Assembly: GCA_910578095.1 (NCBI GenBank)
Contig: CAJTOZ010000023.1
Location: 1-50,007, forward strand
Source of the DNA: an uncultured Muribaculaceae bacterium
GTDB taxonomy: Bacteria > Bacteroidota > Bacteroidia > Bacteroidales > Muribaculaceae
Length of the DNA stretch: 50,007 nucleotides
Direction: 5' to 3'
The stretch's first letter is position 1. Each line of letters opens with the position of its first letter. The position numbers were made by a program, and so were the translations under genes. Under the pieces are notes generated by a model. That model made no database searches. It was given only the letters and a program-made list of their open reading frames with translations, and was not told where the DNA came from. Below, one piece after another: positions 1 to 7,253 of this stretch.

Positions 1-627
1 CCGGCCGCCGATATTCCGGCACCGGCGCCCCTGCCGGAGGAGGCGCATGCCGCCGCCGAGCCTACGCCGGAGAGCGGGCACGATGTGAGCGACGCCGGCC
101 AGCCGGCCGAGGCTCCTGCCACAGTGACTTCCCGACAGCCGTCGCCGGTGAAGGCCAAGCCCAAAGAACCCAAGAAGACGGGTCCTTCGGCCGAAGAGTT
201 GCGCAAGAAAAAAGAAGAGGAGGAAGCACGCCGCCGCGCTACTGCCAATACACAGAACGCTTTCAGGAATGCCGGCGGAAAGAACAACACGGCTTCCCCG
301 GGGCGCACGCCCGGCAATGCGGGAGCCCCCTCCGACAAGGCTTCGGCTCTTAACGGCCGCGGCACCGGCTCCGCAGGCGGAGGATGGATGATTCCCGCCT
401 ATGGTAAAGTGCCGAGCACGGTGACGGGCAGCGTCAAGATGATGCTTAAGATAGACCGCACAGGCCGGGTAACATCCGTAACTTTCCAGGGCGGCGACGC
501 CCCGGCCGCCACCGATCCCGCAGTGCGCCGCGCTGTGGAAGCCGAGGTGCGCGCACGGCGTTTCACGCGTGCCGATGACAATGCTCCCGAAGAGTCCACG
601 GCCTATGTGACATATACCTTCCGATAA
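1..627 (+). CDS. TonB-like energy transducer, C-terminal part (5' end outside window)
   Basis: The reading frame is open from the first base of the window, so this is the 3' part of a longer gene; the GTG at 85 is only an internal candidate start. The visible protein has a Pro/Ala/Glu-rich stretch, then a charged Lys/Glu/Arg segment (KKKEEEEARRR), a Gly/Asn-rich linker and a C-terminal globular domain. That domain (VTGSVKMMLKIDRTGRV, then AEVRARRF, ending YVTYTFR) has the shape of TonB C-terminal domains, in which a conserved Gly precedes a beta strand. TonB proteins carry proton-motive energy from ExbB/ExbD in the inner membrane to outer-membrane receptors such as SusC. I infer that the missing N-terminus holds the membrane anchor and that exbB/exbD may lie upstream. 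It ends 4 bases before the next gene. A TolA-like protein is the main alternative. Confidence 0.7.
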   Translation, partial: PAADIPAPAPLPEEAHAAAEPTPESGHDVSDAGQPAEAPATVTSRQPSPVKAKPKEPKKTGPSAEELRKKKEEEEARRRATANTQNAFRNAGGKNNTASPGRTPGNAGAPSDKASALNGRGTGSAGGGWMIPAYGKVPSTVTGSVKMMLKIDRTGRVTSVTFQGGDAPAATDPAVRRAVEAEVRARRFTRADDNAPEESTAYVTYTFR

Positions 628-631
628 AGCC

Positions 632-1372
632 ATGACCGTCACCACCATTCATATCAATAGTCTTTACGACGCTTTGGAGCCGCTGGTGGATGCAGTGGTG
701 GCCGGTGGTCTGCCGGCCGACTCGCGAATGGTCTACGACGGGCCGCGCAACACCGTGGTGGCTGTGGCCACTGAAGCGGTGGGCGATGTGAGCATCAAGG
801 CTTTCAAGATTCCGATATGGATCAACCGTATAGCCTACGGCATGCTGCGTGCTTCCAAGGCTGCCCGCTCGTTCAACAATGCCATGCGCCTACTGTCTCT
901 CGGCTTCGACACGCCTGAGCCTATAGCCTATGCCGAGCAGCGCACGCTGGGCCTTTTCGGGCGCAGCTATTACTTCTGCCGCCATATCAACGGAGTGCAT
1001 GAGGTGCGCGATATCGAACGCTTGCCGGAATGCGGCGCAATATTGCGTGAGATAGCCGCGCTGATGGTGCGGCTGCACCGGGCCGGTGTGCTGGTCAAGG
1101 ATTTCTCTCCGGGAAATGTGCTGTATCGCACCGACCGCGAGGGAAAGCGCCATTATATGCTTGTGGATATCAACCGCATGGCTTTTGATGTGCACGACCG
1201 TGAGCGGCAGATGTCGATGTTTGCCCGCCTGCTCAACACGGAGGAGCTCACAGCGCAGTTGGCGCAGGATTATTGCCGTGAGGCAGGCATAGCCGCCGGT
1301 GCCGACACGGATGCTTTCGTGGCCGAGGCCACAGCCGTGTACCGTGCGTTCTGGCGGCGGCGCAAACGCTGA
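632..1372 (+). CDS. Lipopolysaccharide kinase (Kdo/WaaP, InaA-type) family protein
   Basis: 246 residues with a small protein-kinase-like fold. Lys56 in VSIKAFK is the likely ATP-binding lysine. The catalytic-loop equivalent is LHRAGVLVKDFSPGN at about 148-162, with Asp157 as probable base and Asn162 as metal ligand; Asp179 in LVDIN stands for the DFG aspartate. This pattern is that of the Kdo/WaaP family, which phosphorylates sugars of the lipopolysaccharide core on the cytoplasmic face of the inner membrane. No signal peptide is seen. The ATG lies 4 bases after the TonB-like stop, so the two are probably co-transcribed, which fits an envelope role. The substrate cannot be read from sequence. 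The gene ends 5 bases before the stop of the convergent gene on the other strand. Confidence 0.78.
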   Translation: MTVTTIHINSLYDALEPLVDAVVAGGLPADSRMVYDGPRNTVVAVATEAVGDVSIKAFKIPIWINRIAYGMLRASKAARSFNNAMRLLSLGFDTPEPIAYAEQRTLGLFGRSYYFCRHINGVHEVRDIERLPECGAILREIAALMVRLHRAGVLVKDFSPGNVLYRTDREGKRHYMLVDINRMAFDVHDRERQMSMFARLLNTEELTAQLAQDYCREAGIAAGADTDAFVAEATAVYRAFWRRRKR

Positions 1373-1377
1373 TAGAA

Positions 1378-1863
1378 TCAGGGAATTGAAACTACTACAG
1401 AATCGGCAGCTATGGCCACATCATATGGCGCGGCTGCTGCCGTGACGCGTCGCCGCGGCTCCGAAAGGCGGTAGAAATAAACATGCTGTCGGTCCCACGA
1501 GGGGATGTCGATGCGGCGTGTCTCCGCACACGGGATGTGGCAGTCTACGTCGATGCTGCGCTTGTGCAGGCTGCGGCCGCCAATGTCGGAATAGCTGAGC
1601 GTGAGATGGAGGCGCGTGATGGAGGCGCTGTCCATGAGATTGGTGACAAAGAAGCTTTCTTTTGACGCCTGGAGGGTCTTGTCGTAGCCGGATATGCGCA
1701 CTGTGCTGTCGCACCGCACGCATGCGGTGCTGTCGTTGTGTCCGCGCGCATGGGCGTGGCTTTGCTCCTGCGCCGGTTTGCCTCCGCGGCGTGTGGTGCG
1801 CTGCGCTTCAGCAGCTCCGGCAGCCAGCAGCACCACCGCAACCGCGATCAAGGCCCTAAGCAT
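1378..1863 (-). CDS. Secreted protein of unknown function
   Basis: 161 residues. A clear Sec signal peptide occupies about residues 1-20 (LIAVAVVLLAAGAAEAQ, probable cleavage after AEA). The mature part starts with a basic, His-rich segment, has a Cys pair (CVRC) and two further cysteines (CHIPC), and appears to be beta-rich. I do not recognise the family; it looks like a periplasmic or surface domain of about 130 residues. The ATG shares one base with the stop codon of the DUF3078 gene before it (TGATG), so translation is probably coupled and the two may act together at the outer membrane. The four cysteines could form two disulfides. It converges on the kinase gene with a gap of 5 bases, leaving no room for a conventional terminator. 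Confidence 0.6.
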   Translation of the reverse strand: MLRALIAVAVVLLAAGAAEAQRTTRRGGKPAQEQSHAHARGHNDSTACVRCDSTVRISGYDKTLQASKESFFVTNLMDSASITRLHLTLSYSDIGGRSLHKRSIDVDCHIPCAETRRIDIPSWDRQHVYFYRLSEPRRRVTAAAAPYDVAIAADSVVVSIP

Positions 1864-3182
1864 CAGAGTGAGCTGAATTTATAGGCAAAGCCTATCGAGA
1901 GAATCTCCTTGAACTGGAGTTTGTGCCAGCGGCTGTCCTCCACGCGCGGCGTAGAGGAATCGTAGCGTGCGTGGGCGAAAACCTGGGTGGTCAGGAATTT
2001 GTTGATTTCAAACACTATGGTGTTTTCCCAGTCGGCCTGCACGGTGTGGTAGTCGGAGAAAGCATACATGCGCGAGCGCAGATAGATATTGTAGGAAAGC
2101 TTCCAGTACACTTTCAGTTCCACATTGCTACCGAACTTATTGGCCGTGGTGCGGTCCTGACGGATGTCGTATGCCTCGTGGTCGAGCCTGTCGCTGGTGC
2201 ATACGCGCAGGTTGTAGGATATCGGCGAGATGTTGGCATCGAAGGTGAAGCTCTTCTTCTTGTTGGCGTAGTTGTAGGTCATACCGACACCCACCGTGAG
2301 ATCGGCCGGCGAGAGGAATCCCGATTTGAGGTCGGGGCTGTTGGGCTTGTAGGAGTTGAGCAGCTGGGTCTTGAATTGTCCGGTGACCGAGTAGTACCAC
2401 CTGCGTGCGGCTTTCAGACCGAAGGTGGAGTTCACCTGGAAGATGTCCTCGTTGATGTTATAGTCGTGCAGCTCATCGTCGGGAGCATTGTTCATGCCGA
2501 GTTTATACTGTGCTGTGGTCTCGAAGAGCAGGGTGGGGTGGTATTCCTGGTTGAGTTTCACATTGTAGTAAATCTGGCCGAGCATGTTCAGGTTGTTTTT
2601 ACCGCCTTGATACCAGTTCGGCGAAATGTAGGCCTGCGAGAACTGCAGCGACACGTTGAACGCGCGTATCCAGTGGCGTTTCTTCACTTCCTCGGCTTTG
2701 ACAGTGGGCACATCGGCGGGTCCGGTCACATTCTCCACGATGTCGATGGAGAAATCGGATGGATTGACCACGGCGGAGTACTGTTTAGGGGCCTCCGGCA
2801 GCTCTTCGGCGAGGTATGCCGTGTACTGCGGGTATGTGAAGAAAAACCGGTGGCGCATGTCCTGCATGCGCAGTCCCACGGCGTTGGCGTCCTCAAGCCA
2901 TCGCAGTGCGGGGTTGCCGCTGTAGTCGGTGCCGGCCACGGATATTGTGTCGGGGAAGTCGTAGTGGTTGTAGACCGCAGGCAGGAAGAAGTATCCTGGC
3001 AGTGGTTCGAGGCTCACAACAGTATCTGTCGGCACCATCATGGTGTCGGCGGGTTCCTCGGGAGCTATCACGGCAGGTTCGGTGTCGGCCACGCGTGCCG
3101 AGCCGCGGTAGTGGAACTGGGCGGAAACTGAAAAAGCGCATGAGGCTGCTGCGAGCAGCAAAAGAGCTCTGACGGTGTACAT
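1863..3182 (-). CDS. DUF3078 outer-membrane beta-barrel protein
   Basis: 439 residues with a Sec signal peptide (cleavage near VSAQ, about residue 21). After a Pro/Thr-rich spacer, the stretch from about 170 carries WIRAFNVSLQFSQAYISPNW followed by YQGGKNNLN, the signature I associate with DUF3078 of Bacteroidetes. The rest is a run of alternating beta strands with aromatic girdles (IYYNVKLN, SVTGQFKTQL, VGMTYNY, VELKVYWKL), ending in IGFAYKF as expected for an outer-membrane barrel. The function of DUF3078 is not established. It is the middle gene of a leftward operon: ubiE ends 17 bases upstream and the unknown secreted gene overlaps its stop by one base. The family call is fairly firm from the N/W-rich motif and barrel pattern; a porin-like or surface-assembly role is only inference. 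Confidence 0.75.
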   Translation of the reverse strand: MYTVRALLLLAAASCAFSVSAQFHYRGSARVADTEPAVIAPEEPADTMMVPTDTVVSLEPLPGYFFLPAVYNHYDFPDTISVAGTDYSGNPALRWLEDANAVGLRMQDMRHRFFFTYPQYTAYLAEELPEAPKQYSAVVNPSDFSIDIVENVTGPADVPTVKAEEVKKRHWIRAFNVSLQFSQAYISPNWYQGGKNNLNMLGQIYYNVKLNQEYHPTLLFETTAQYKLGMNNAPDDELHDYNINEDIFQVNSTFGLKAARRWYYSVTGQFKTQLLNSYKPNSPDLKSGFLSPADLTVGVGMTYNYANKKKSFTFDANISPISYNLRVCTSDRLDHEAYDIRQDRTTANKFGSNVELKVYWKLSYNIYLRSRMYAFSDYHTVQADWENTIVFEINKFLTTQVFAHARYDSSTPRVEDSRWHKLQFKEILSIGFAYKFSSL

Positions 3183-3199
3183 TGTGGATAGTTGAAACG

Positions 3200-3940
3200 T
3201 TATTTACGGGCTATATAGAGGGTGCAGGCACCGAATGTCATGGGATGTGCTACGGCCGAACAAGCACCTGCGGTGCGGATGAGGGAGCACATGTCGTCGC
3301 CCTGCGGCACGGCCGCAATGCTTTCGGGCAGGTAGCTGTAGGCGCGCACGTCGCGCGACACCAGGCGTCCGAGCGCCGGTATGATATGGCGTGTGTAGAG
3401 GCGGTAGAGAGGGTAGGTGAGGCGTCCGCGCGGGGTGGATAGCTCGAGCACGCACAGTGTGCCGCCGGGGCGTAGCACACGTATCATCTCGGCATATCCG
3501 TCCAACAGATGCTCGAAATTGCGCACACCATAGGCCACGGTGATGGCATCGACGGAATTGTCGGGCAGATCGATGGCGAGGCTGTCGCCTTGCTTTAGCT
3601 CCACGCGGCCGGAAAGTCCGGCCTGTTGCACCTTGCGCCGTCCGATGGATATCATTCCTTCGCTGAGGTCTATGCCAAGCACCGAAACCTGAGGTAGCGC
3701 GCGTGCCACGGCAATGGCCACATCGCCGGTGCCTGTGGCGATGTCCAGCACTTTAGATGGTGCGCAAGCCTTCACCGCGCGCACTGCCCGGCGGCGCCAT
3801 ATGCGGTCGACGCCCAATGTCATAGCGCGATTCATAAAATCGTAGGCAGGCGCGATGCTGTCGAACATATCGCGCACCTGCTCGCTTTTGCCGCGCCTGT
3901 CGGCGCTATATGGTAGTATTTTTTCGGCCTTGACTTGCAT
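3200..3940 (-). CDS. ubiE: Demethylmenaquinone methyltransferase (UbiE/MenG)
   Basis: 246 residues, close to the usual UbiE length. Motifs in order: VRDMFDSIAPAYDFMN near residue 22, the class I SAM-binding glycine motif VLDIATGTGD at about 64, an acidic residue at the end of strand 2 (LGIDLSEGM), and the family motif VAYGVRNF near 140. It methylates demethylmenaquinone to menaquinone, the last step of menaquinone synthesis, using S-adenosylmethionine. Bacteroidales use menaquinone, so the menaquinone activity (MenG) is the expected one. The start fits homologues as I recall them, and lies only 7 bases after a TAATTTTG promoter box, so the mRNA may be almost leaderless. It is first in the operon with DUF3078 and the unknown secreted gene. 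No key residue appears to be missing. Confidence 0.93.
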   Translation of the reverse strand: MQVKAEKILPYSADRRGKSEQVRDMFDSIAPAYDFMNRAMTLGVDRIWRRRAVRAVKACAPSKVLDIATGTGDVAIAVARALPQVSVLGIDLSEGMISIGRRKVQQAGLSGRVELKQGDSLAIDLPDNSVDAITVAYGVRNFEHLLDGYAEMIRVLRPGGTLCVLELSTPRGRLTYPLYRLYTRHIIPALGRLVSRDVRAYSYLPESIAAVPQGDDMCSLIRTAGACSAVAHPMTFGACTLYIARK

Positions 3941-3947
3941 TTGAACG

Positions 3948-3955
3948 CAAAATTA
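3948..3955 (-). promoter_or_regulatory. Bacteroidetes -7 promoter box for ubiE
   Basis: Read on the minus strand this is TAATTTTG followed by C, matching TAnnTTTG. It ends 7 bases before the ubiE ATG. I see no good TTTG at the usual upstream distance. Confidence 0.6.
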
Positions 3956-3979
3956 CGAAAAAATTTGTAAATTCGCGCT

Positions 3980-4993
3980 ATGAAGATAAAACGTCTATTG
4001 GCCATTGCTCTTGCCGCGGGCGCCCTTGTGGCGTGTACTGCCGGGGGCCGTGGCGGCGGCACCACTCCCGAAGGTGCTGCCGTAGCGGATGCGCCGTCGG
4101 CAGCCGATGCTTTCAGCGCCGACACCGCCTATGCTCTGGTGGCGGCGCAGACAGCTATGGGCCCACGCACTCCGGGCAGCGAAGGCCATGCGCGCTGCGT
4201 TGCATGGATGAGCGCGCGCCTGCGTGCCGCCGGTGCCGACACGGTGGTGCAGCAGCGCGGCAGCATGCAGCGGTGGGACGGCGAAGAGTTGCCGGTGTGC
4301 AATGTGCTGGCATCGTTCAATGCCGGCGCTCCGAAGCGCATATTGCTGGCCGCTCACTACGACACACGCCCATGGGCCGATATGGAGCCCGATGCTACGC
4401 GCCGCGCGCAGCCTATCCCCGGCGCTAACGATGGCGCTTCCGGAGTGGCGGTGCTGCTGGAGATAGCGCGCTGCCTGGGCGAGCACCCGGCCAATATCGG
4501 TGTGGACATCCTCATGGCCGATGCCGAGGATTGCGGCCACAGCGATGAGGTGGGGCCGGGAGTGGCGGCGGGTCCGCACACGTGGTGTCTCGGCACGCAG
4601 ATGTGGGCTGCCTCGCAGCCATATGCCGGCCGTACGGCTCCGTCCTACGCCATCCTGCTCGACATGGTGGGCGGCGCCGGCGCCAGGTTCCATCGCGAGC
4701 AATTCTCCGATGCCGCAGCAGCGCGTATAGTCGACAAAGTGTGGGCCGAAGCGGCATCGCTGGGATATGCCGACACATTTGTGAACAGCACCGGCGGGGC
4801 TGTGGTCGACGACCACGTATACATATCCCGGGCCGGCATACCGGCAATCGACATTATAGAGAGCATGAGCCCGGCTACGGGCACATTTCCGCCCACATGG
4901 CACACTCATGCCGACAATCTTGACAACATAGACCGGCGCTCCCTCGAGCGGGCCGGAAAAACAGTACTAAGCTTGATATATAAGGAAAAATGA
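3980..4993 (+). CDS. M28-family metallopeptidase / glutaminyl cyclase-like lipoprotein
   Basis: 337 residues. The N-terminus is a lipoprotein signal with lipobox LVAC, Cys19 becoming the lipidated residue. The peptidase M28 zinc site is visible: His126 and Asp128 in LLAAHYDTRPW, Asp151 in GANDGASG, the acidic pair in ADAEDCG (183-184), and a late histidine in WHTHADNLDNI. The motif HYDTRPW with GANDGASGVAVLLE is typical of the glutaminyl-peptide cyclotransferase-like branch, which forms N-terminal pyroglutamate in the periplasm; an aminopeptidase cannot be excluded. In Bacteroidetes such enzymes act on exported proteins exposing N-terminal Gln after signal cleavage. The ATG lies 4 bases after a promoter-like TAAATTCG. 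Its stop overlaps the sufE start by 4 bases (ATGA). It diverges from ubiE. Confidence 0.85.
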   Translation: MKIKRLLAIALAAGALVACTAGGRGGGTTPEGAAVADAPSAADAFSADTAYALVAAQTAMGPRTPGSEGHARCVAWMSARLRAAGADTVVQQRGSMQRWDGEELPVCNVLASFNAGAPKRILLAAHYDTRPWADMEPDATRRAQPIPGANDGASGVAVLLEIARCLGEHPANIGVDILMADAEDCGHSDEVGPGVAAGPHTWCLGTQMWAASQPYAGRTAPSYAILLDMVGGAGARFHREQFSDAAAARIVDKVWAEAASLGYADTFVNSTGGAVVDDHVYISRAGIPAIDIIESMSPATGTFPPTWHTHADNLDNIDRRSLERAGKTVLSLIYKEK

Positions 4994-5418
4994 CAATAGA
5001 AGAACGCCAGAAAGAGATAACGGACGAGTTCGCCGACATCAGCGACTGGATGGACCGCTACGGCTATATCATCGACCTGGGCAATGCCCTCGACCCGCTG
5101 CCCGACGAACTCAAGACGCCCGACCGCCTCATCGAGGGTTGTCAGAGCCGCGTGTGGCTCGACGCATCGCAGGATGAAGAGGGGCGCATACACTTCCGCG
5201 CCGATTCCGACGCTATCATAGTAAAGGGCATCATATCGCTGCTTGTGAGTGTGCTCGACGGTCACACTCCGGACGAAATCCTCGCCGCCGACCTGCACTT
5301 CATCGACGAGATAGGCCTGAGCCGCCATCTCTCGCCAACCCGCAGCAACGGCCTTCTGGCCATGGTCAAGCAGATGCGCGTCTACGCTCTTGCGTTCCGT
5401 GCAAAAAACATGAAATAA
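4990..5418 (+). CDS. sufE: SufE family cysteine desulfuration protein
   Basis: 142 residues, the normal SufE length. The catalytic cysteine is Cys51 within DRLIEGCQSRVWL, matching the sulfur-accepting cysteine of E. coli SufE. The C-terminal part (VDGHTPDEILA-like stretch, then IGLSRHLSPTRSNGL) is also standard. SufE takes the persulfide sulfur from the desulfurase SufS and passes it to the SufBCD scaffold for Fe-S cluster assembly in the cytoplasm. Neither sufS nor sufBCD is in the window, so the partner genes must be elsewhere. Start overlaps the M28 stop by 4 bases, which suggests translational coupling; the peptide transporter follows 24 bases later. The functional link among these three is not obvious. 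Confidence 0.94.
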   Translation: MTIEERQKEITDEFADISDWMDRYGYIIDLGNALDPLPDELKTPDRLIEGCQSRVWLDASQDEEGRIHFRADSDAIIVKGIISLLVSVLDGHTPDEILAADLHFIDEIGLSRHLSPTRSNGLLAMVKQMRVYALAFRAKNMK

Positions 5419-5442
5419 GAACAAAAACTAATACCAGTCATT

Positions 5443-6966
5443 ATGTTTAAAAACCATCCCAAAGGCCTTATTCCAGCGGCCTTGAGCAACATGGGCGAAC
5501 GTTTCGGCTACTACATCATGAATGCAGTGCTGGTGCTCTTCCTGTGCTCCAAATTCGGCCTCTCGGAAGAGAAAAGCGCCCTGATCTACTCCGTGTTCTA
5601 CGCCGGCATCTATGTGCTCAGCCTTGTGGGCGGCACCATCGCCGACAAGACGCAGAACTACAAAGGCACCATCATCTGGGGTCTTATCATCATGACCCTC
5701 GGCTACGTTGTGCTCGCCGTGCCGGTGATGGCCACAAGCGACAACACCGATATGCTTCTTGCTGTGACAGCCATGGCGCTCTTCTTCATAGCCTTCGGCA
5801 ACGGTCTTTTCAAAGGCAACCTTCAGGCTATCGTGGGTCAGCTGTACGACAATCCCCGCTACGCAGCGCAGCGCGATTCGGGCTTCCAGATTTTCTATGT
5901 GTTCATCAACATCGGCGGTCTCATCGCCCCCTTCGTGGCTCCCATGCTGCGCTCGTGGTGGCTTGATGTCAACGGCATGGTGTACGACGCGTCGTTCCCC
6001 GCCATGTGCCATCAGTTCCTGAGTGTCACCGGCTCCCCCGCCACAGAGAATATCGACCAACTGTATGCCATGGCCACAGCCGTAGGCCACACGCAGTCTG
6101 TAGAGCTAAGCGAATTCTGCTCCCAGTACCTGAATGTGTTCAATACCGGCATCCACTACTCCTTCATCGCATCCGTGGCAGCCATGCTCATCTCCCTCAC
6201 CATATTCATCGCCACCAAGAAGGGATTGCCCACTCCTGCCGCCAAGGCCAAGGAAGAAAGCGTGAAGATGACCAATGAGGAGCGCCGCGCCATGGCCGCT
6301 GAGATCCGCCAGCGCATGTATGCCCTCTTCGCCGTGCTCGGAATAGCTATCTTCTTCTGGTTCTCATTCCATCAGAACGGCACATCGATGAGCCTTTTCG
6401 CCCGCGATTTTGTCGACACCTCCGCCGTGGCTCCCGAGATATGGCAGGCCGTGAATCCCTTCTTTGTCATTGTGCTCACCCCGCTGGTGATGCTGATGTT
6501 CGGCGCTCTCAGCCGTCGTGGCAAAGAAATCAGCACTCCCAAGAAAATAGCCATTGGTATGGGTCTGGCCGGCGTGGCCTATCTCTTCCTGATGATCTTC
6601 TCCATCGTCATGGACTATCCTTCCGGCACTGATTTCCGTGCCCTCATGGCGCAGGGTGTCAGCGTGGCCAAGGCCGGCTGGTGGGTGCTCATCCTCTATT
6701 ATTTCTTCATGACTGTGGCTGAGCTGTTCATCTCGCCGCTCGGTCTCAGCTTTGTGTCGAAGGTGGCACCCAAGCATCTGCAGGGTCTGTGCCAGGGTCT
6801 TTGGCTGGGAGCCACCGCACTGGGCAATCTCCTGCTCTGGATCGGTCCGCTCATCTACAACCAGTATCCCATCTGGGTGGCATGGGCCGTATTCCTCGGC
6901 GTGTGTCTCGTGAGTATGGGCGCTATGTTCGCCATGCTGCGCTGGCTTGAGCGCGCCACAGCCTGA
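5443..6966 (+). CDS. POT/PTR2-family proton-coupled oligopeptide transporter
   Basis: 507 residues with about 12-14 hydrophobic segments, typical of the major facilitator superfamily. The N-terminal motif is NMGERFGYY (residues 16-24), the position of the ExxERFxYY motif of peptide transporters in helix 1; the first Glu is Asn here while the GluArg pair is kept. The second signature FGNGLFKGNLQ (near 120) and the segment DSGFQIFYVFINIGG correspond to the conserved PTR2 region. A long periplasmic-type insertion with Cys residues lies between about 190 and 230. It should import di- and tripeptides across the inner membrane with protons. It sits third in the run M28 peptidase-sufE-transporter, and a strong terminator follows. 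Co-location with a peptidase is consistent with peptide use, but the peptidase may be a cyclase. Confidence 0.88.
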   Translation: MFKNHPKGLIPAALSNMGERFGYYIMNAVLVLFLCSKFGLSEEKSALIYSVFYAGIYVLSLVGGTIADKTQNYKGTIIWGLIIMTLGYVVLAVPVMATSDNTDMLLAVTAMALFFIAFGNGLFKGNLQAIVGQLYDNPRYAAQRDSGFQIFYVFINIGGLIAPFVAPMLRSWWLDVNGMVYDASFPAMCHQFLSVTGSPATENIDQLYAMATAVGHTQSVELSEFCSQYLNVFNTGIHYSFIASVAAMLISLTIFIATKKGLPTPAAKAKEESVKMTNEERRAMAAEIRQRMYALFAVLGIAIFFWFSFHQNGTSMSLFARDFVDTSAVAPEIWQAVNPFFVIVLTPLVMLMFGALSRRGKEISTPKKIAIGMGLAGVAYLFLMIFSIVMDYPSGTDFRALMAQGVSVAKAGWWVLILYYFFMTVAELFISPLGLSFVSKVAPKHLQGLCQGLWLGATALGNLLLWIGPLIYNQYPIWVAWAVFLGVCLVSMGAMFAMLRWLERATA

Positions 6967-6987
6967 CGCTATTCATTGAAAAAACAG

Positions 6988-7022
6988 GAGGGTGTGTCAA
7001 ATTCATGGCACACCCTCTTTTT
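6988..7022 (+). terminator. Rho-independent terminator after the peptide transporter
   Basis: A 9-bp perfect stem (GAGGGTGTG at 6988-6996 with CACACCCTC at 7009-7017) and a 12-base loop is followed by a run of five T. Confidence 0.85.
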
Positions 7023-7216
7023 ATAACTTACCGGGTGCATACAAATTTCGGGCGCCCTTTGGCATACTTATTTGCTTAGTTCCGTTGATGATGCAATATC
7101 ATTTGTTTTCATAAACTATAATCTATTTTTCTGATTGCAAAGATACGGACAATCAACGTGGAGTTGATATATGACATTTTTTTCATGTTGATAGTATTAT
7201 AATCGCGGAAACACAT

Positions 7217-7224
7217 TATATTTG
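7217..7224 (+). promoter_or_regulatory. Bacteroidetes -7 promoter box
   Basis: TATATTTG followed by C, matching TAnnTTTG, 29 bases before the ATG of the secreted protein at 7254. A TTG at 7188-7190 lies 26 bases upstream, farther than usual. The rest of the gap 7023-7216 is AT-rich with nothing I recognise. Confidence 0.55.
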
Positions 7225-7253
7225 CCATAAAATAAACATTTATATACATTTTT

